A stretch of 7,683 bases of DNA from positions 1 through 7,683 of the forward strand of contig CAMYZK010000111.1 in NCBI GenBank assembly GCA_947303825.1, given 5' to 3'. Position numbers and translations under genes: made by a program. The notes under the pieces are model-generated. The model was not told where the DNA came from and did no database searches. It saw only the letters and a program-made list of their open reading frames with translations. This document shows, piece after piece, positions 1 to 7,258 of this stretch (positions within the stretch are counted from its first letter, which is position 1; each line of letters opens with the position of its first letter). This stretch comes from an uncultured Prevotella sp. (GTDB taxonomy: Bacteria > Bacteroidota > Bacteroidia > Bacteroidales > Bacteroidaceae).

Positions 1-1129
1 TGATGTCCATATCCTGACGGCAGTCGTCGAGCACGGTGGCGGCATAGAAGTAGCCTTTCTTCCCTACCCTGTTTCCACCGCACAGCAGTTTGGCACCCTG
101 CTTGATGGCACGCTCCACCTTCTCTGTGACACTCTCCAGTGCACGCTGCTCTACCAGCGGACCCATGTCTACGCTCTCGTCGGCGCAGGGGTCGCCCACC
201 TTCACAGCCATCATCTTATCGACAAGAATCTTTGTAAACTCGGCCTTCACTTCCTTCTGCACATAGACACGCTCTGCATTGTTGCAAATCTGGCCGTTGT
301 TACCTATGCGGCTGTCTACTATCCACTGTGCAGCCTTCTCCAGGTCGGCATCCTTCATAACGATGGCGGGAGCCTTGCCACCCAACTCCAGGCTGACCTT
401 TGTGATGTTCTTAGAAGCGGCTGCCATGATGCTCTCACCAGCAGCGACACTGCCCGTCACGCTGACGATGTCAATCTTCGGACTTCCAGCCATCTCATTA
501 CCAATGACACTGCCCTTACCGGTTACTATGTTGATGACACCAGCAGGCAGGCCAATCTCGTCGACCACCTTGGCAAACTCGGTGCAGTTCTCTGGTGTGA
601 GCTGCGAGGGCTTGATAACGATGGTACAGCCGGCGATAAGGGCAGCACCAGCCTTGCGCGCGATGAGGAAGAACGGGAAGTTCCACGGCAGGATGCCTGC
701 CACTACGCCGATGGGCTTCTTGGTGAGAAGGATGGTCTCGTTGGGACGGTCGCTGGGAATAATCTCTCCCTCAATGTGACGTGCAAAGGAGGCCATATAT
801 TCAAAATAGGCTATTGTGGCACCCACTTCTATGGCAGCCCAGTTACGGGTCTTGCCCTGCTCGCGCATAATAATCTCGGTAAACTCGTTCTCACGGGCCT
901 TGATGCCTGCTGCAATCTTCAGCAGATAGCCAGCACGCTCTATGGCGGGTGTCTTGCCCCATGCCTTCTGTGCTGCACGGGCAGCATCGAGTGCGCGGTT
1001 TACGTCTTCGATTGTTCCTTCAGGCTGACGACTGATTACCTCTTCTGTTGAGGGGTTAAGCACGTCAATCCACTGGCCGTTCGAGCTGTCGCAGAACTGG
1101 CCGTTGATGTACATCTTTAGGTCTTTCAT
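1..1129 (-). CDS. aldA: AldA-type aldehyde dehydrogenase (lactaldehyde/glycolaldehyde type), N-terminal part
   Basis: This is an NAD-dependent aldehyde dehydrogenase, oxidising small aldehydes to acids in the cytoplasm. About 376 codons are visible from ATG 1129; the last ~100 residues of a ~480-residue family lie beyond the left edge. The translation follows Escherichia coli AldA closely, from memory: MKDLKMYINGQF at the start, then LPWNFPFFLIARK, a VSVTGSVAAGE cofactor-binding segment, the general-base Glu in SLELGGKAP, and the catalytic Cys in NNGQICNNAERV (codon near 275). The PFFLIARK segment and the residues around the Cys favour the AldA branch over betaine or succinate-semialdehyde dehydrogenases. 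AldA in E. coli serves L-fucose and L-rhamnose breakdown through L-lactaldehyde; the substrate here is inferred from similarity only. It stands alone on this side, divergent from the phosphatase, with its own promoter 44-74 bp upstream. No frameshift is seen. Confidence 0.9.
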   Translation of the reverse strand, partial: MKDLKMYINGQFCDSSNGQWIDVLNPSTEEVISRQPEGTIEDVNRALDAARAAQKAWGKTPAIERAGYLLKIAAGIKARENEFTEIIMREQGKTRNWAAIEVGATIAYFEYMASFARHIEGEIIPSDRPNETILLTKKPIGVVAGILPWNFPFFLIARKAGAALIAGCTIVIKPSQLTPENCTEFAKVVDEIGLPAGVINIVTGKGSVIGNEMAGSPKIDIVSVTGSVAAGESIMAAASKNITKVSLELGGKAPAIVMKDADLEKAAQWIVDSRIGNNGQICNNAERVYVQKEVKAEFTKILVDKMMAVKVGDPCADESVDMGPLVEQRALESVTEKVERAIKQGAKLLCGGNRVGKKGYFYAATVLDDCRQDMDI

Positions 1130-1172
1130 AATGGGGGTTTGTTTTATTAGTTAGTTCAGTTTAAAACATCTG

Positions 1173-1203
1173 CAAAGATAAACAAAAAGGATGAATGCGC
1201 AAA
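1173..1203 (-). promoter_or_regulatory. Bacteroidetes-type promoter of aldA
   Basis: Read on the minus strand, TTTG (1203-1200) is followed after exactly 19 bp by TATCTTTG (1180-1173), matching the Bacteroidetes sigma-ABfr consensus TTTG-N19-TAnnTTTG. Transcription should start near 1167, giving a leader of roughly 40 nt before ATG 1129. The leader shows no Shine-Dalgarno sequence and is T/A-rich, as is normal in this phylum. Confidence 0.75.
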
Positions 1204-1219
1204 GATTTATCAAAAAAAT

Positions 1220-1250
1220 TTTGCGTTTTACCTGCATATTTGTACCTTTG
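1220..1250 (+). promoter_or_regulatory. Bacteroidetes-type promoter of the tyrosine phosphatase gene
   Basis: TTTG (1220-1223), a 19-bp spacer and TACCTTTG (1243-1250) form an exact match to TTTG-N19-TAnnTTTG. Only six bases separate the -7 box from ATG 1257, so the expected start of transcription falls at or next to the start codon. It lies back to back with the aldA promoter: the two TTTG boxes are 16 bp apart, so a protein bound between them could affect both genes. Confidence 0.8.
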
Positions 1251-1256
1251 CACAGT

Positions 1257-1709
1257 ATGAAGAGAATACTATTTGTCTGCCACGGCAATATTTGCAGGAG
1301 CCCGATGGCAGAATATGTGATGAAAGACCTTGTTGCCAAGAAAGGCTTGACAGACCGTTTCCATATTGAATCGGCAGCTACCAGCCGGGAGGAACTAGGC
1401 AATGGGGTATATCCTCCTGCACGGCGCAAGCTGTCAGAACATGGTATTAGCTGTAAAGGAAAGACGGCCCGCCAGATGTGCCGCAACGATTACGACTCTT
1501 TCGATTTGCTTGTTGGCATGGACGAATGGAACATACGCAACATGCTGAGAATATGTGGTGGAGACCCGGAAGGAAAGATTGTCATGCTGATGGACTACAC
1601 CGAGCGTCCTGGCGATGTGGCAGACCCTTGGTACACTGGCAATTTCGAGGCCACCTGGCAGGATGTATTGCTGGGGTGCACCCGGTTGCTAGAGAATCTC
1701 ACTGACTGA
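1257..1709 (+). CDS. Low-molecular-weight protein tyrosine phosphatase
   Basis: The gene encodes a 150-residue cytoplasmic phosphatase of the LMW-PTP family, which removes phosphate from tyrosine; bacterial members often act on BY-kinases that control capsule or exopolysaccharide export. The P-loop is C8-HGNIC-R14-S15 at the N-terminus (CX5R[S/T]), and the acid/base Asp sits in the DPWY motif at D123-P124. Length and motif positions are typical. The start is set at ATG 1257 because it puts the P-loop Cys at residue 8, as in the family. The in-frame ATG at 1191 would add 22 unrelated residues and lies upstream of the promoter. The second P-loop residue is His, where Leu is commoner; the catalytic residues are intact. 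No kinase or capsule gene is in the window, so the partner is unknown. The 3' end overlaps the convergent deacetylase gene by 11 bp. Confidence 0.93.
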   Translation: MKRILFVCHGNICRSPMAEYVMKDLVAKKGLTDRFHIESAATSREELGNGVYPPARRKLSEHGISCKGKTARQMCRNDYDSFDLLVGMDEWNIRNMLRICGGDPEGKIVMLMDYTERPGDVADPWYTGNFEATWQDVLLGCTRLLENLTD

Positions 1710-2313
1710 AGACGCGGAAATCGTAGCCTTGCTCCTTAAGCCACTCTATGCTCTGCGGAAGGGCGGTGCGAAGCTTGCCGATAGCCTTCAGTGAGTCGTG
1801 GAAGGTGATGATGGAGCCAGGACGCGAATAGCGCTTCACGTTGTTCACGATGTCTTCCGAGGTCATCCACTTTGAATAGTCGCGCGTGACGACATCCCAC
1901 ATCACCACCTTGAACTTCCTGGAGAGCCATGCATACTGGCTCAAGCGCATCCAGCCGTGGGGCGGACGGAAGAACCGGCTCTGTATGTAGGCATTGGCCC
2001 GCTCCACATTATACATATAGGTTTTTATGGTATGCCTGAACCCGCCAATGTGGTTGTGGGTATGGTTTCCCACGAGGTGCCCATCTGCCTTTATCTGTTC
2101 AAAGAGTTCCGGATATTTTCTCACATTGTCGCCAACGACAAAGAAAGTAGCCTTGATGCCGTACTTGCGCAGTGTGTCGAGAAGGAATGGCGTGGAGTCA
2201 GGAATAGGGCCGTCGTCGAACGTCAGGTACACTGAACGTTCACGACGGTCCATTCTCCAAAGGGCTTTCGGGTAGAGCCAGCGGAGGTATACGGCTGGTT
2301 GCTCGATTATCAT
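1699..2313 (-). CDS. NodB-type polysaccharide deacetylase family protein
   Basis: This 204-residue protein is a carbohydrate esterase 4 (NodB homology) enzyme, a family that removes N- or O-acetyl groups from sugars such as GlcNAc in peptidoglycan, chitin or surface polysaccharides. All five motifs are visible: TFDDGP at 31-36 (catalytic base D33, metal-binding D34), H84-T-x-x-H88 (metal ligands), RPPHG at 116-120, W138-D-V-V-T-R-D144, and TFHDS at 169-173 with the catalytic-site His171. It is therefore probably active and metal-dependent. There is no signal peptide or membrane segment; the first ~25 residues are a short hydrophobic/basic lead-in, so the protein is either cytoplasmic or exported by an unrecognised route. 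The gene starts 20 bp after the DUF2723 stop codon, is probably co-transcribed with it, and ends in an 11-bp tail-to-tail overlap with the phosphatase. The substrate cannot be told from the sequence. Confidence 0.9.
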   Translation of the reverse strand: MIIEQPAVYLRWLYPKALWRMDRRERSVYLTFDDGPIPDSTPFLLDTLRKYGIKATFFVVGDNVRKYPELFEQIKADGHLVGNHTHNHIGGFRHTIKTYMYNVERANAYIQSRFFRPPHGWMRLSQYAWLSRKFKVVMWDVVTRDYSKWMTSEDIVNNVKRYSRPGSIITFHDSLKAIGKLRTALPQSIEWLKEQGYDFRVFSQ

Positions 2314-2333
2314 TGTATGCTCCTAGTGCTTTT

Positions 2334-5300
2334 TTACCAGCTGTCTTCGGGCACTGGCATCAGCGTATGCAGATGCCAGTGTATGGCATCGAGGTCTCCT
2401 CCCTTGCCAACGAAGCGGCCAGCCAGGCTCTCCAGCTCTTTCTTCATGGTGTCGGCCTTCTTGTCGTCAAGAACATAATAGAGGTATATGATGCGCTCCA
2501 GGAAGGCAAACTTCTCCAGGCACGCCTCTTTCACGCCCTCGAAGTTGGCTCCGTCAAACGACATGTAGTAGTTGGCATACTGGCTGGAATACTTCCACAA
2601 GGCATCGAGTATGGCCTTTGCCTTGTCGTTCTTGCCCATCTCGAAGTACATGCGCACGGCCTTTGTAGAGAAGCTGCTCACGTAGACAGCTCCCTTGCCG
2701 TCCTTATAGCCCAGATACTTGCCGTCTACCACACGCCCGTCGATGGTGTGCGGAACATTGTAGGCGGGCAGCTCTGCCTCCATCTTGTCAAGGACTTTCA
2801 TGGCAGAGTCTTTCTTGTTCTCCAGATAGAGGTTCATGGCAAGGTCAACCATAAGCATGCGGTGTGTATAGCACATGCGCAACACCGTCTCGTCAAGGTA
2901 GATGCCCTTGGTCTTCACACCGCCAAACTTGAACTTCGTCATGACATTGGTGTATGTCTTTTCTGTATCGAAGTCCGACATTCCGCGCTCCCTGGTGTTG
3001 AACGGAGTGATGCGGTAGGCCAGTCCCTCCTGAATAAAGTGGTTGCCCAGGCTCATGTAGTTGTCCTGTCCCACTGTCATGGCAACATACATCGGGCGCT
3101 TCCAGTTGGCATTAGACAGCATCTCCAGCATCATCAGCTTGCTGTCGAGGGCATATCCCCCAACGGCAATAGCCATGCGGTCGGGAATGCTGTTCAGGCT
3201 GTCCTGGTGTGTGATCAGACTGTCGCCAGGTATCTTCATTCCGCTTTCCAGCACTGCTTCCTTGTCTATGTTAAGATAGAGCGTGTCGTTGGGAATGACA
3301 TGCAGGTTCTGGTCTATCTTATATCTCTCGCTTGGCTGGAGATAGGTGTTGATGGCCCATTCCAGAGCTTCTCTCTGCATGGCTATCTGTTCTGAGGTAC
3401 GCTCATTGCGCACCCAGTACTTCATGACGTTCCTCAGCTCGAAGGGATCTTCGCCGAACAGCTTCTTTGCATCCTCGGGATACTCCTGCTGCAACACTTT
3501 TATGGCAAATCCCACGTATGGGTCAACAGAGACTCTGTCGTTGGTACCTGTGACATACTGCAGGCCGTTCCAGGTGATGGGCAGCGACGGTGAGTCGTAG
3601 GCAGGCTGTATCATCTGCCTTATATACCAGTCGGTAGCCAGATAGCTGAGATTGCACACGCGGGCATCGGTGCGCACTCCCTCACAGTCCTGGTTGTACC
3701 ACAGCGGGAAGGTGTCGTTATCGCCGTTGGTGAAGATGATCGGGTTGCCCTGGTCTTGAAGCGTCATCAGGTAGTTCTGACCAAAGTCGGTACAGGTATA
3801 ACGGCCTGAGCGGTCGTGGTCGTCCCATGTCTGCGATGCCATCTGTATGGGTACGATAAGGCATATCACCGACACGACGGCAGCCAGTGCAGTGCGCATG
3901 ACCTTGGTGGTGAGTTTCTTCTCCAGCAGTTTTGCCAGCCATGTTATGATGGCAGCCACACCCATGCCGCACCAGATGGCGTAGGCGTAGAATGAACCTG
4001 CGTATGCGTAGTCGCGCTCACGTGGCTGCAACGGTGTCTGGTTGAGGTAGACCACAATGGCCAGTCCTGTCATGAAGAACAGGAAGAACACCACCCAGAA
4101 CTGCTGCAGTCCCTTGCGCCCTCGTGCCAGCATCTGCCAGAAGAGGCCTATCAGGCCCAATATGAGAGGCATGCAGTAGAACACGTTGTGTCCCTTGTTG
4201 TTCTTCAGCTCGTCGGGTAGCAGCGACTGGTCGCCCAGTATAGCGTTGTCGATGAACGAGAATCCCGTGAGGGCGTTGCCGTGATCTCTCTCCCCGTAAG
4301 ACCCCTGGAGGTCGTTTTGGCGTCCTGCGAAGTTCCAAAGGAAGTATCTCCAGTACATGTAGTTGCACTGGTAGGTGAAGAAGAAGCTCAGGTTGTCCCA
4401 GAAGGTGGGCAAAGTGATGGTCTTCCCAGGGTCGTAGGTTGACTGCACCTGACGGCCTGTAATGCCGCCGTGCCAGGTCTTGTAGAACTTCACGTGGTCT
4501 TGCCCGTAGGGAGGCTCACTGGTTGAGAACATCCTTGGGAAGAGCACGTTCTGCACGTACACCAGGTCTTGCTTGTATCCTGCAATGAAGTACTCGTCGG
4601 GCTCGTTGGCACTGGCCTTCTCCTTGCGCTGGTAGATGGGTGCTCCCTTCTCCAGCTTGTAATGCATACCGTCGGTGTCAACTTCTGCCTCGCTGGCAAA
4701 GGTCTGTCCGTAGAACAGCGGACGGTTGCCATACTGGTCGCGGTCAAGATAGGTCTTGAGGTTGAAGATGTCGTATGGCGAGTTCTGCGCCATAGGAGGA
4801 TTTGCCGACGAACGGATAACGATAACGGCGTATGTGGAGTAGCCAATGATGAGCATGAGCATGCTGAGCATGGCTGTGTTCTTAAGCCTTGCCGAGACAA
4901 GGGGCACAGCACTGCCCTTCCCGCCCTTACGGTAGAACAGCAGCAGTCCCACGATGGCCGTTATCACTCTTCCCAGGAAGAAGGCTCCCCATCCATATCC
5001 GTAGAAAGGTATTCCCAGCAGGGCAAAACCCAGCAGGAAGGCAATGTTCTGTCGTTTCCAGTTGGCTTTTTCACGCTGGCTCTCCCAGATGGCCCAAGCC
5101 ACGGCAGCCACCAGTGCCAGCACATAGACATAGACACCAGTGTTGAACGGCATGTGCAAGCTGTTGACAAAGAACAGCTCAAACCATCCGCCAACGGTGA
5201 GCACGCCAGGCTTCACGCCGTAGAGCACCACAACGAGGATGACAAACGAAGCGAGCAGAGCTACAATAGAGCCACGAGTAGTGGCATGGGGGAACCGCTT

Positions 5301-5936
5301 GAAGTACCACACCAGCACGATGGCGGGCAGGCACAGCAGGTTGAGCAGGTGCACACCGATAGACAGGCCCATCATATACATGATAAGCACCAGCCAGCGG
5401 TCACTGTGCGGTTTGTCGGCCTGCTCCTCCCATTTGAGTATGAGCCAGAACACCACAGCAGTAAAGGCCGACGAGAAGGCATATACCTCACCCTCGACAG
5501 CCGAGTACCAGAAGGTGTCGCTGAAGGTGTAGATGAGTGCTCCCACCAAACCCGATGCCTCTATTGCTATCAGCTTGTGCAGCTCCATGCCCTCGGCTTT
5601 CTTTCCCGAAGCATCGTCAGTAAGCAGCCTCCTCACCAGGTGTGTGATACTCCAGAACAGGAACAGTATGCACAACGCTGACAGCAGCGCGTTCATAATG
5701 TTCACCATCTTCGCCACGCTCACCGGGTCGCTGGTCAGCTGTGAGAACAGGTTGGCCGTAAGCATGAACAGCGGTGCGCCGGGCGGGTGTCCTACTTCCA
5801 GCTTATAGCCTGTGGTGATAAACTCTGGGCAGTCCCAGAAGGACGCTGTCGGTTCGATGGTAGAACAATATACAAAGGCTGCGATGGCAAAAGCCAACCA
5901 ACCTATGATATTGTCTACAAGACGAAAATTCTTCAT
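2334..5936 (-). CDS. DUF2723 family GT-C-type membrane protein, probable glycosyltransferase
   Basis: The gene encodes 1200 residues. The N-terminal DUF2723 region has a first membrane segment (about 10-27), then a loop with W34-D35-C-P-E38 and H50-PPGAP, which resembles the acidic catalytic loop of GT-C glycosyltransferases. About eight to ten further membrane segments follow up to ~373. A soluble loop runs from ~375 to 580, a second membrane cluster from ~580 to 715 contains QPRERDYAYAG (~637), and a large soluble C-terminus follows. The latter holds a GDNDTFPLWY motif near 736 and helical TPR-like repeats from ~1020 to the end. Human TMEM260, a DUF2723 relative, is a protein O-mannosyltransferase; a lipid-linked-sugar-dependent glycosyltransferase in the inner membrane is therefore the likeliest role, but donor and acceptor are unknown. 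The gene lies 61 bp after ribH and 20 bp before the deacetylase. The reading frame is unbroken and the length is normal for Bacteroidetes members. Confidence 0.88.
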   Translation of the reverse strand: MKNFRLVDNIIGWLAFAIAAFVYCSTIEPTASFWDCPEFITTGYKLEVGHPPGAPLFMLTANLFSQLTSDPVSVAKMVNIMNALLSALCILFLFWSITHLVRRLLTDDASGKKAEGMELHKLIAIEASGLVGALIYTFSDTFWYSAVEGEVYAFSSAFTAVVFWLILKWEEQADKPHSDRWLVLIMYMMGLSIGVHLLNLLCLPAIVLVWYFKRFPHATTRGSIVALLASFVILVVVLYGVKPGVLTVGGWFELFFVNSLHMPFNTGVYVYVLALVAAVAWAIWESQREKANWKRQNIAFLLGFALLGIPFYGYGWGAFFLGRVITAIVGLLLFYRKGGKGSAVPLVSARLKNTAMLSMLMLIIGYSTYAVIVIRSSANPPMAQNSPYDIFNLKTYLDRDQYGNRPLFYGQTFASEAEVDTDGMHYKLEKGAPIYQRKEKASANEPDEYFIAGYKQDLVYVQNVLFPRMFSTSEPPYGQDHVKFYKTWHGGITGRQVQSTYDPGKTITLPTFWDNLSFFFTYQCNYMYWRYFLWNFAGRQNDLQGSYGERDHGNALTGFSFIDNAILGDQSLLPDELKNNKGHNVFYCMPLILGLIGLFWQMLARGRKGLQQFWVVFFLFFMTGLAIVVYLNQTPLQPRERDYAYAGSFYAYAIWCGMGVAAIITWLAKLLEKKLTTKVMRTALAAVVSVICLIVPIQMASQTWDDHDRSGRYTCTDFGQNYLMTLQDQGNPIIFTNGDNDTFPLWYNQDCEGVRTDARVCNLSYLATDWYIRQMIQPAYDSPSLPITWNGLQYVTGTNDRVSVDPYVGFAIKVLQQEYPEDAKKLFGEDPFELRNVMKYWVRNERTSEQIAMQREALEWAINTYLQPSERYKIDQNLHVIPNDTLYLNIDKEAVLESGMKIPGDSLITHQDSLNSIPDRMAIAVGGYALDSKLMMLEMLSNANWKRPMYVAMTVGQDNYMSLGNHFIQEGLAYRITPFNTRERGMSDFDTEKTYTNVMTKFKFGGVKTKGIYLDETVLRMCYTHRMLMVDLAMNLYLENKKDSAMKVLDKMEAELPAYNVPHTIDGRVVDGKYLGYKDGKGAVYVSSFSTKAVRMYFEMGKNDKAKAILDALWKYSSQYANYYMSFDGANFEGVKEACLEKFAFLERIIYLYYVLDDKKADTMKKELESLAGRFVGKGGDLDAIHWHLHTLMPVPEDSW
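2352..2390 (-). repeat. Two overlapping, mutually exclusive inverted repeats at the 3' end of the DUF2723 gene
   Basis: CACTGGCATC (2352-2361) and GATGCCAGTG (2372-2381) form a perfect 10-bp inverted repeat with a 10-base loop. A third copy, TGGCATC (2384-2390), can instead pair with GATGCCA (2372-2378) as a 7-bp stem with a 5-base loop. The middle arm is shared, so only one hairpin can form at a time. The element lies inside the last ~18 codons of the DUF2723 gene, about 39 bp before the deacetylase start. There is no U-tract after it on the minus-strand transcript, so it is not a standard terminator. Confidence 0.6.
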
Positions 5937-5997
5937 CTGTGTTTATACGTTTTTCGGTTTGTGCATTGACGGCAAGCATTCTGAGAGCCAATGGCCA

Positions 5998-6468
5998 TCA
6001 GAACTTTGCCATCTTGATAGCTACTATGGCACACTCGTCGCCCTTGTTTCCCAGGCGTCCGCCAGCCCGGTCTTTTGCCTGCTCCATGTTGTCGGTGGTC
6101 AGCAGTCCGTAGACCACAGGGATGCTGCTGGTGGCGTTGAGCCTTGCTATGCCAGCCGTCACCCCCTGGCAGATGTAGTCGAAGTGTGGTGTCTCACCCC
6201 TGATGACGCTTCCCAGAATGATGACGGCATCATAACCGTCGTTGAGCGTCATCTGGTGTGCTCCGTATATCAGCTCGAAGCTGCCGGGCACCGTCTTCAC
6301 ATGAATGTTCTCGGGCAGGGCCCCGTGTTTCTCGAGTGTAGAAACACAGCCGTCGAGCAGAGCCCCTGTAATATCGGGATTCCACTCGGCGACAACGATG
6401 CCGAAGATCATGTTTGATGCATCGGGCACCTTCGATAAGTCGTAGTCTGAGAGATTACGTGTTGCCAT
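5998..6468 (-). CDS. ribH: 6,7-dimethyl-8-ribityllumazine synthase
   Basis: This is the penultimate enzyme of riboflavin synthesis. It condenses 5-amino-6-ribitylamino-uracil with 3,4-dihydroxy-2-butanone 4-phosphate to give 6,7-dimethyl-8-ribityllumazine in the cytoplasm, usually as a pentamer or 60-mer. The 156-residue length is typical. Visible motifs are AEWNPDIT (27-34, substrate-binding loop), VPGSFEL (60-66), [11 protein letters not shown] (88-98) with catalytic His95, and [11 protein letters not shown] (129-143) with phosphate-binding Arg134. His95 and Arg134 match His88 and Arg127 of the Bacillus subtilis enzyme with the same offset of seven. The ATG at 6468 lies 3 bp after the TPR gene's stop codon, so the two are very likely co-transcribed and translationally coupled. 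No FMN riboswitch is seen in front of the operon, and no other rib gene is in the window. Confidence 0.97.
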   Translation of the reverse strand: MATRNLSDYDLSKVPDASNMIFGIVVAEWNPDITGALLDGCVSTLEKHGALPENIHVKTVPGSFELIYGAHQMTLNDGYDAVIILGSVIRGETPHFDYICQGVTAGIARLNATSSIPVVYGLLTTDNMEQAKDRAGGRLGNKGDECAIVAIKMAKF

Positions 6469-6471
6469 GTC

Positions 6472-7218
6472 CTACTCGCTGACGCGCTGTATATACTCGT
6501 CGATGGCCTGCACGTATGGTGATGACTGCGAGATGCCGGACACTCCCTGCATGCGCTCGTACTGCTTCACCTTCTTGTAGAGCTCCAGGGCTTCCTTCTT
6601 CTTTCCCTGACTCTCGAGTATCTCGCCTGCCTGGATGTAGTAGATGGGCGAGAGCAATATGTTGTCGGCCTTCTCGGCAGCCTTCGTCAGCGTGCTCACA
6701 GCCTTGTCATTCTGGTTCACATGGGCGTATGCGTTGCCCAGGGCACCCAGGGCAGCAGGCGAGATAAGGATGTCGCCCTTGTCGTCATACTTCTCCAGAT
6801 AGGTCACGGCCTCCTGCCATTTGTCCATGTGTGCATAGCACAGTCCGGCATAGAGGTTGGCCAGGTTGCCTGCCTTTGTCGATGAATACTCCTCGGCAAT
6901 CTTAAGGTAGCCCTTCGACGTGCCAGTGCTGTCGCCGTTGAGTGCCTGTGCATAGAGTTTGTCGCCAAACAGCTCGTTAGACTGCATCAGCTCACTAAGG
7001 CCCTGCTGTACCGACAGCTCGGGTACTTGTGAGACGGTCTGAGCCTCGGTAAGCTGGCTCTTCTTGTGGTTGTTCCATAGTACGATACCAATAATGATGG
7101 CAATGATAGCCACCACACCGCCTATGATGAAATTCCTGTACTTGAGGAAGAAATCCTCTGTCTTGCTAAAGGCCGGCTTTACGTCTACAGCCCCTTTCTT
7201 TGCATTTTTCTCTGCCAT
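6472..7218 (-). CDS. Membrane-anchored tetratricopeptide repeat protein
   Basis: This 248-residue protein has a Lys-rich cytoplasmic N-terminus, one membrane segment at about 30-48 (FIIGGVVAIIAIIIGIVLW), and a C-terminal region of helical TPR repeats. Repeat-like units are seen near ALNGDSTGTSKGYLKIAEEY, AGLCYAHMDKWQEAVTYLEKY, ALGNAYAHVNQNDKAVSTLTKA and YIQAGEILESQGKKKEALELYKK. The layout (short N-in tail, single anchor, periplasmic TPRs) resembles YfgM of E. coli, a helper at the SecYEG translocon, but that is a similarity of architecture rather than proven orthology. As TPR domains bind other proteins, a scaffold or chaperone role in the inner membrane is the reasonable reading. It is the first gene of the probable minus-strand operon, 3 bp before ribH and divergent from recF. 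In Bacteroidetes this gene is, as I recall, often found between recF and ribH. Confidence 0.88.
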   Translation of the reverse strand: MAEKNAKKGAVDVKPAFSKTEDFFLKYRNFIIGGVVAIIAIIIGIVLWNNHKKSQLTEAQTVSQVPELSVQQGLSELMQSNELFGDKLYAQALNGDSTGTSKGYLKIAEEYSSTKAGNLANLYAGLCYAHMDKWQEAVTYLEKYDDKGDILISPAALGALGNAYAHVNQNDKAVSTLTKAAEKADNILLSPIYYIQAGEILESQGKKKEALELYKKVKQYERMQGVSGISQSSPYVQAIDEYIQRVSE

Positions 7219-7258
7219 TTTTATGTTTTATGTTTTTGTTTTTTATTCGCCACATTAA

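Noticed and set aside
279..779. Plus-strand ORF opposite aldA
   Set aside because: It is the antisense shadow of well-matched AldA sequence that includes the active-site region.
1191..1256. Upstream in-frame ATG that would lengthen the phosphatase by 22 residues
   Set aside because: It lies before the promoter boxes and would move the P-loop Cys from residue 8 to 30, unlike the family.
2330..2381. Hairpin plus T-run near the DUF2723 stop as an intrinsic terminator
   Set aside because: The T-run is on the plus strand, before the hairpin in that direction; on the minus-strand transcript it is an A-run, so neither strand has a stem followed by a U-tract.
2313..3395. Long plus-strand ORF (360 codons) opposite the DUF2723 gene
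   Set aside because: It lies wholly antisense to a clear, motif-bearing gene, has no recognisable domain and has a His/Val/Leu-rich composition typical of a shadow frame of GC-biased codons.
4569..5681. Second long plus-strand ORF (370 codons) opposite the DUF2723 gene
   Set aside because: Same reasoning: antisense to the membrane domain, low-complexity His/Gln-rich translation, no family motif and no promoter seen before it.
5937..5997. Separate promoter or terminator between ribH and the DUF2723 gene
   Set aside because: No TAnnTTTG box on the minus strand, and the only inverted repeat is a 4-bp GCCA/TGGC stem with a one-base loop.
5812..6417. Plus-strand ORF spanning the DUF2723 start and ribH
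   Set aside because: It is antisense to two real genes, with no motif or promoter.
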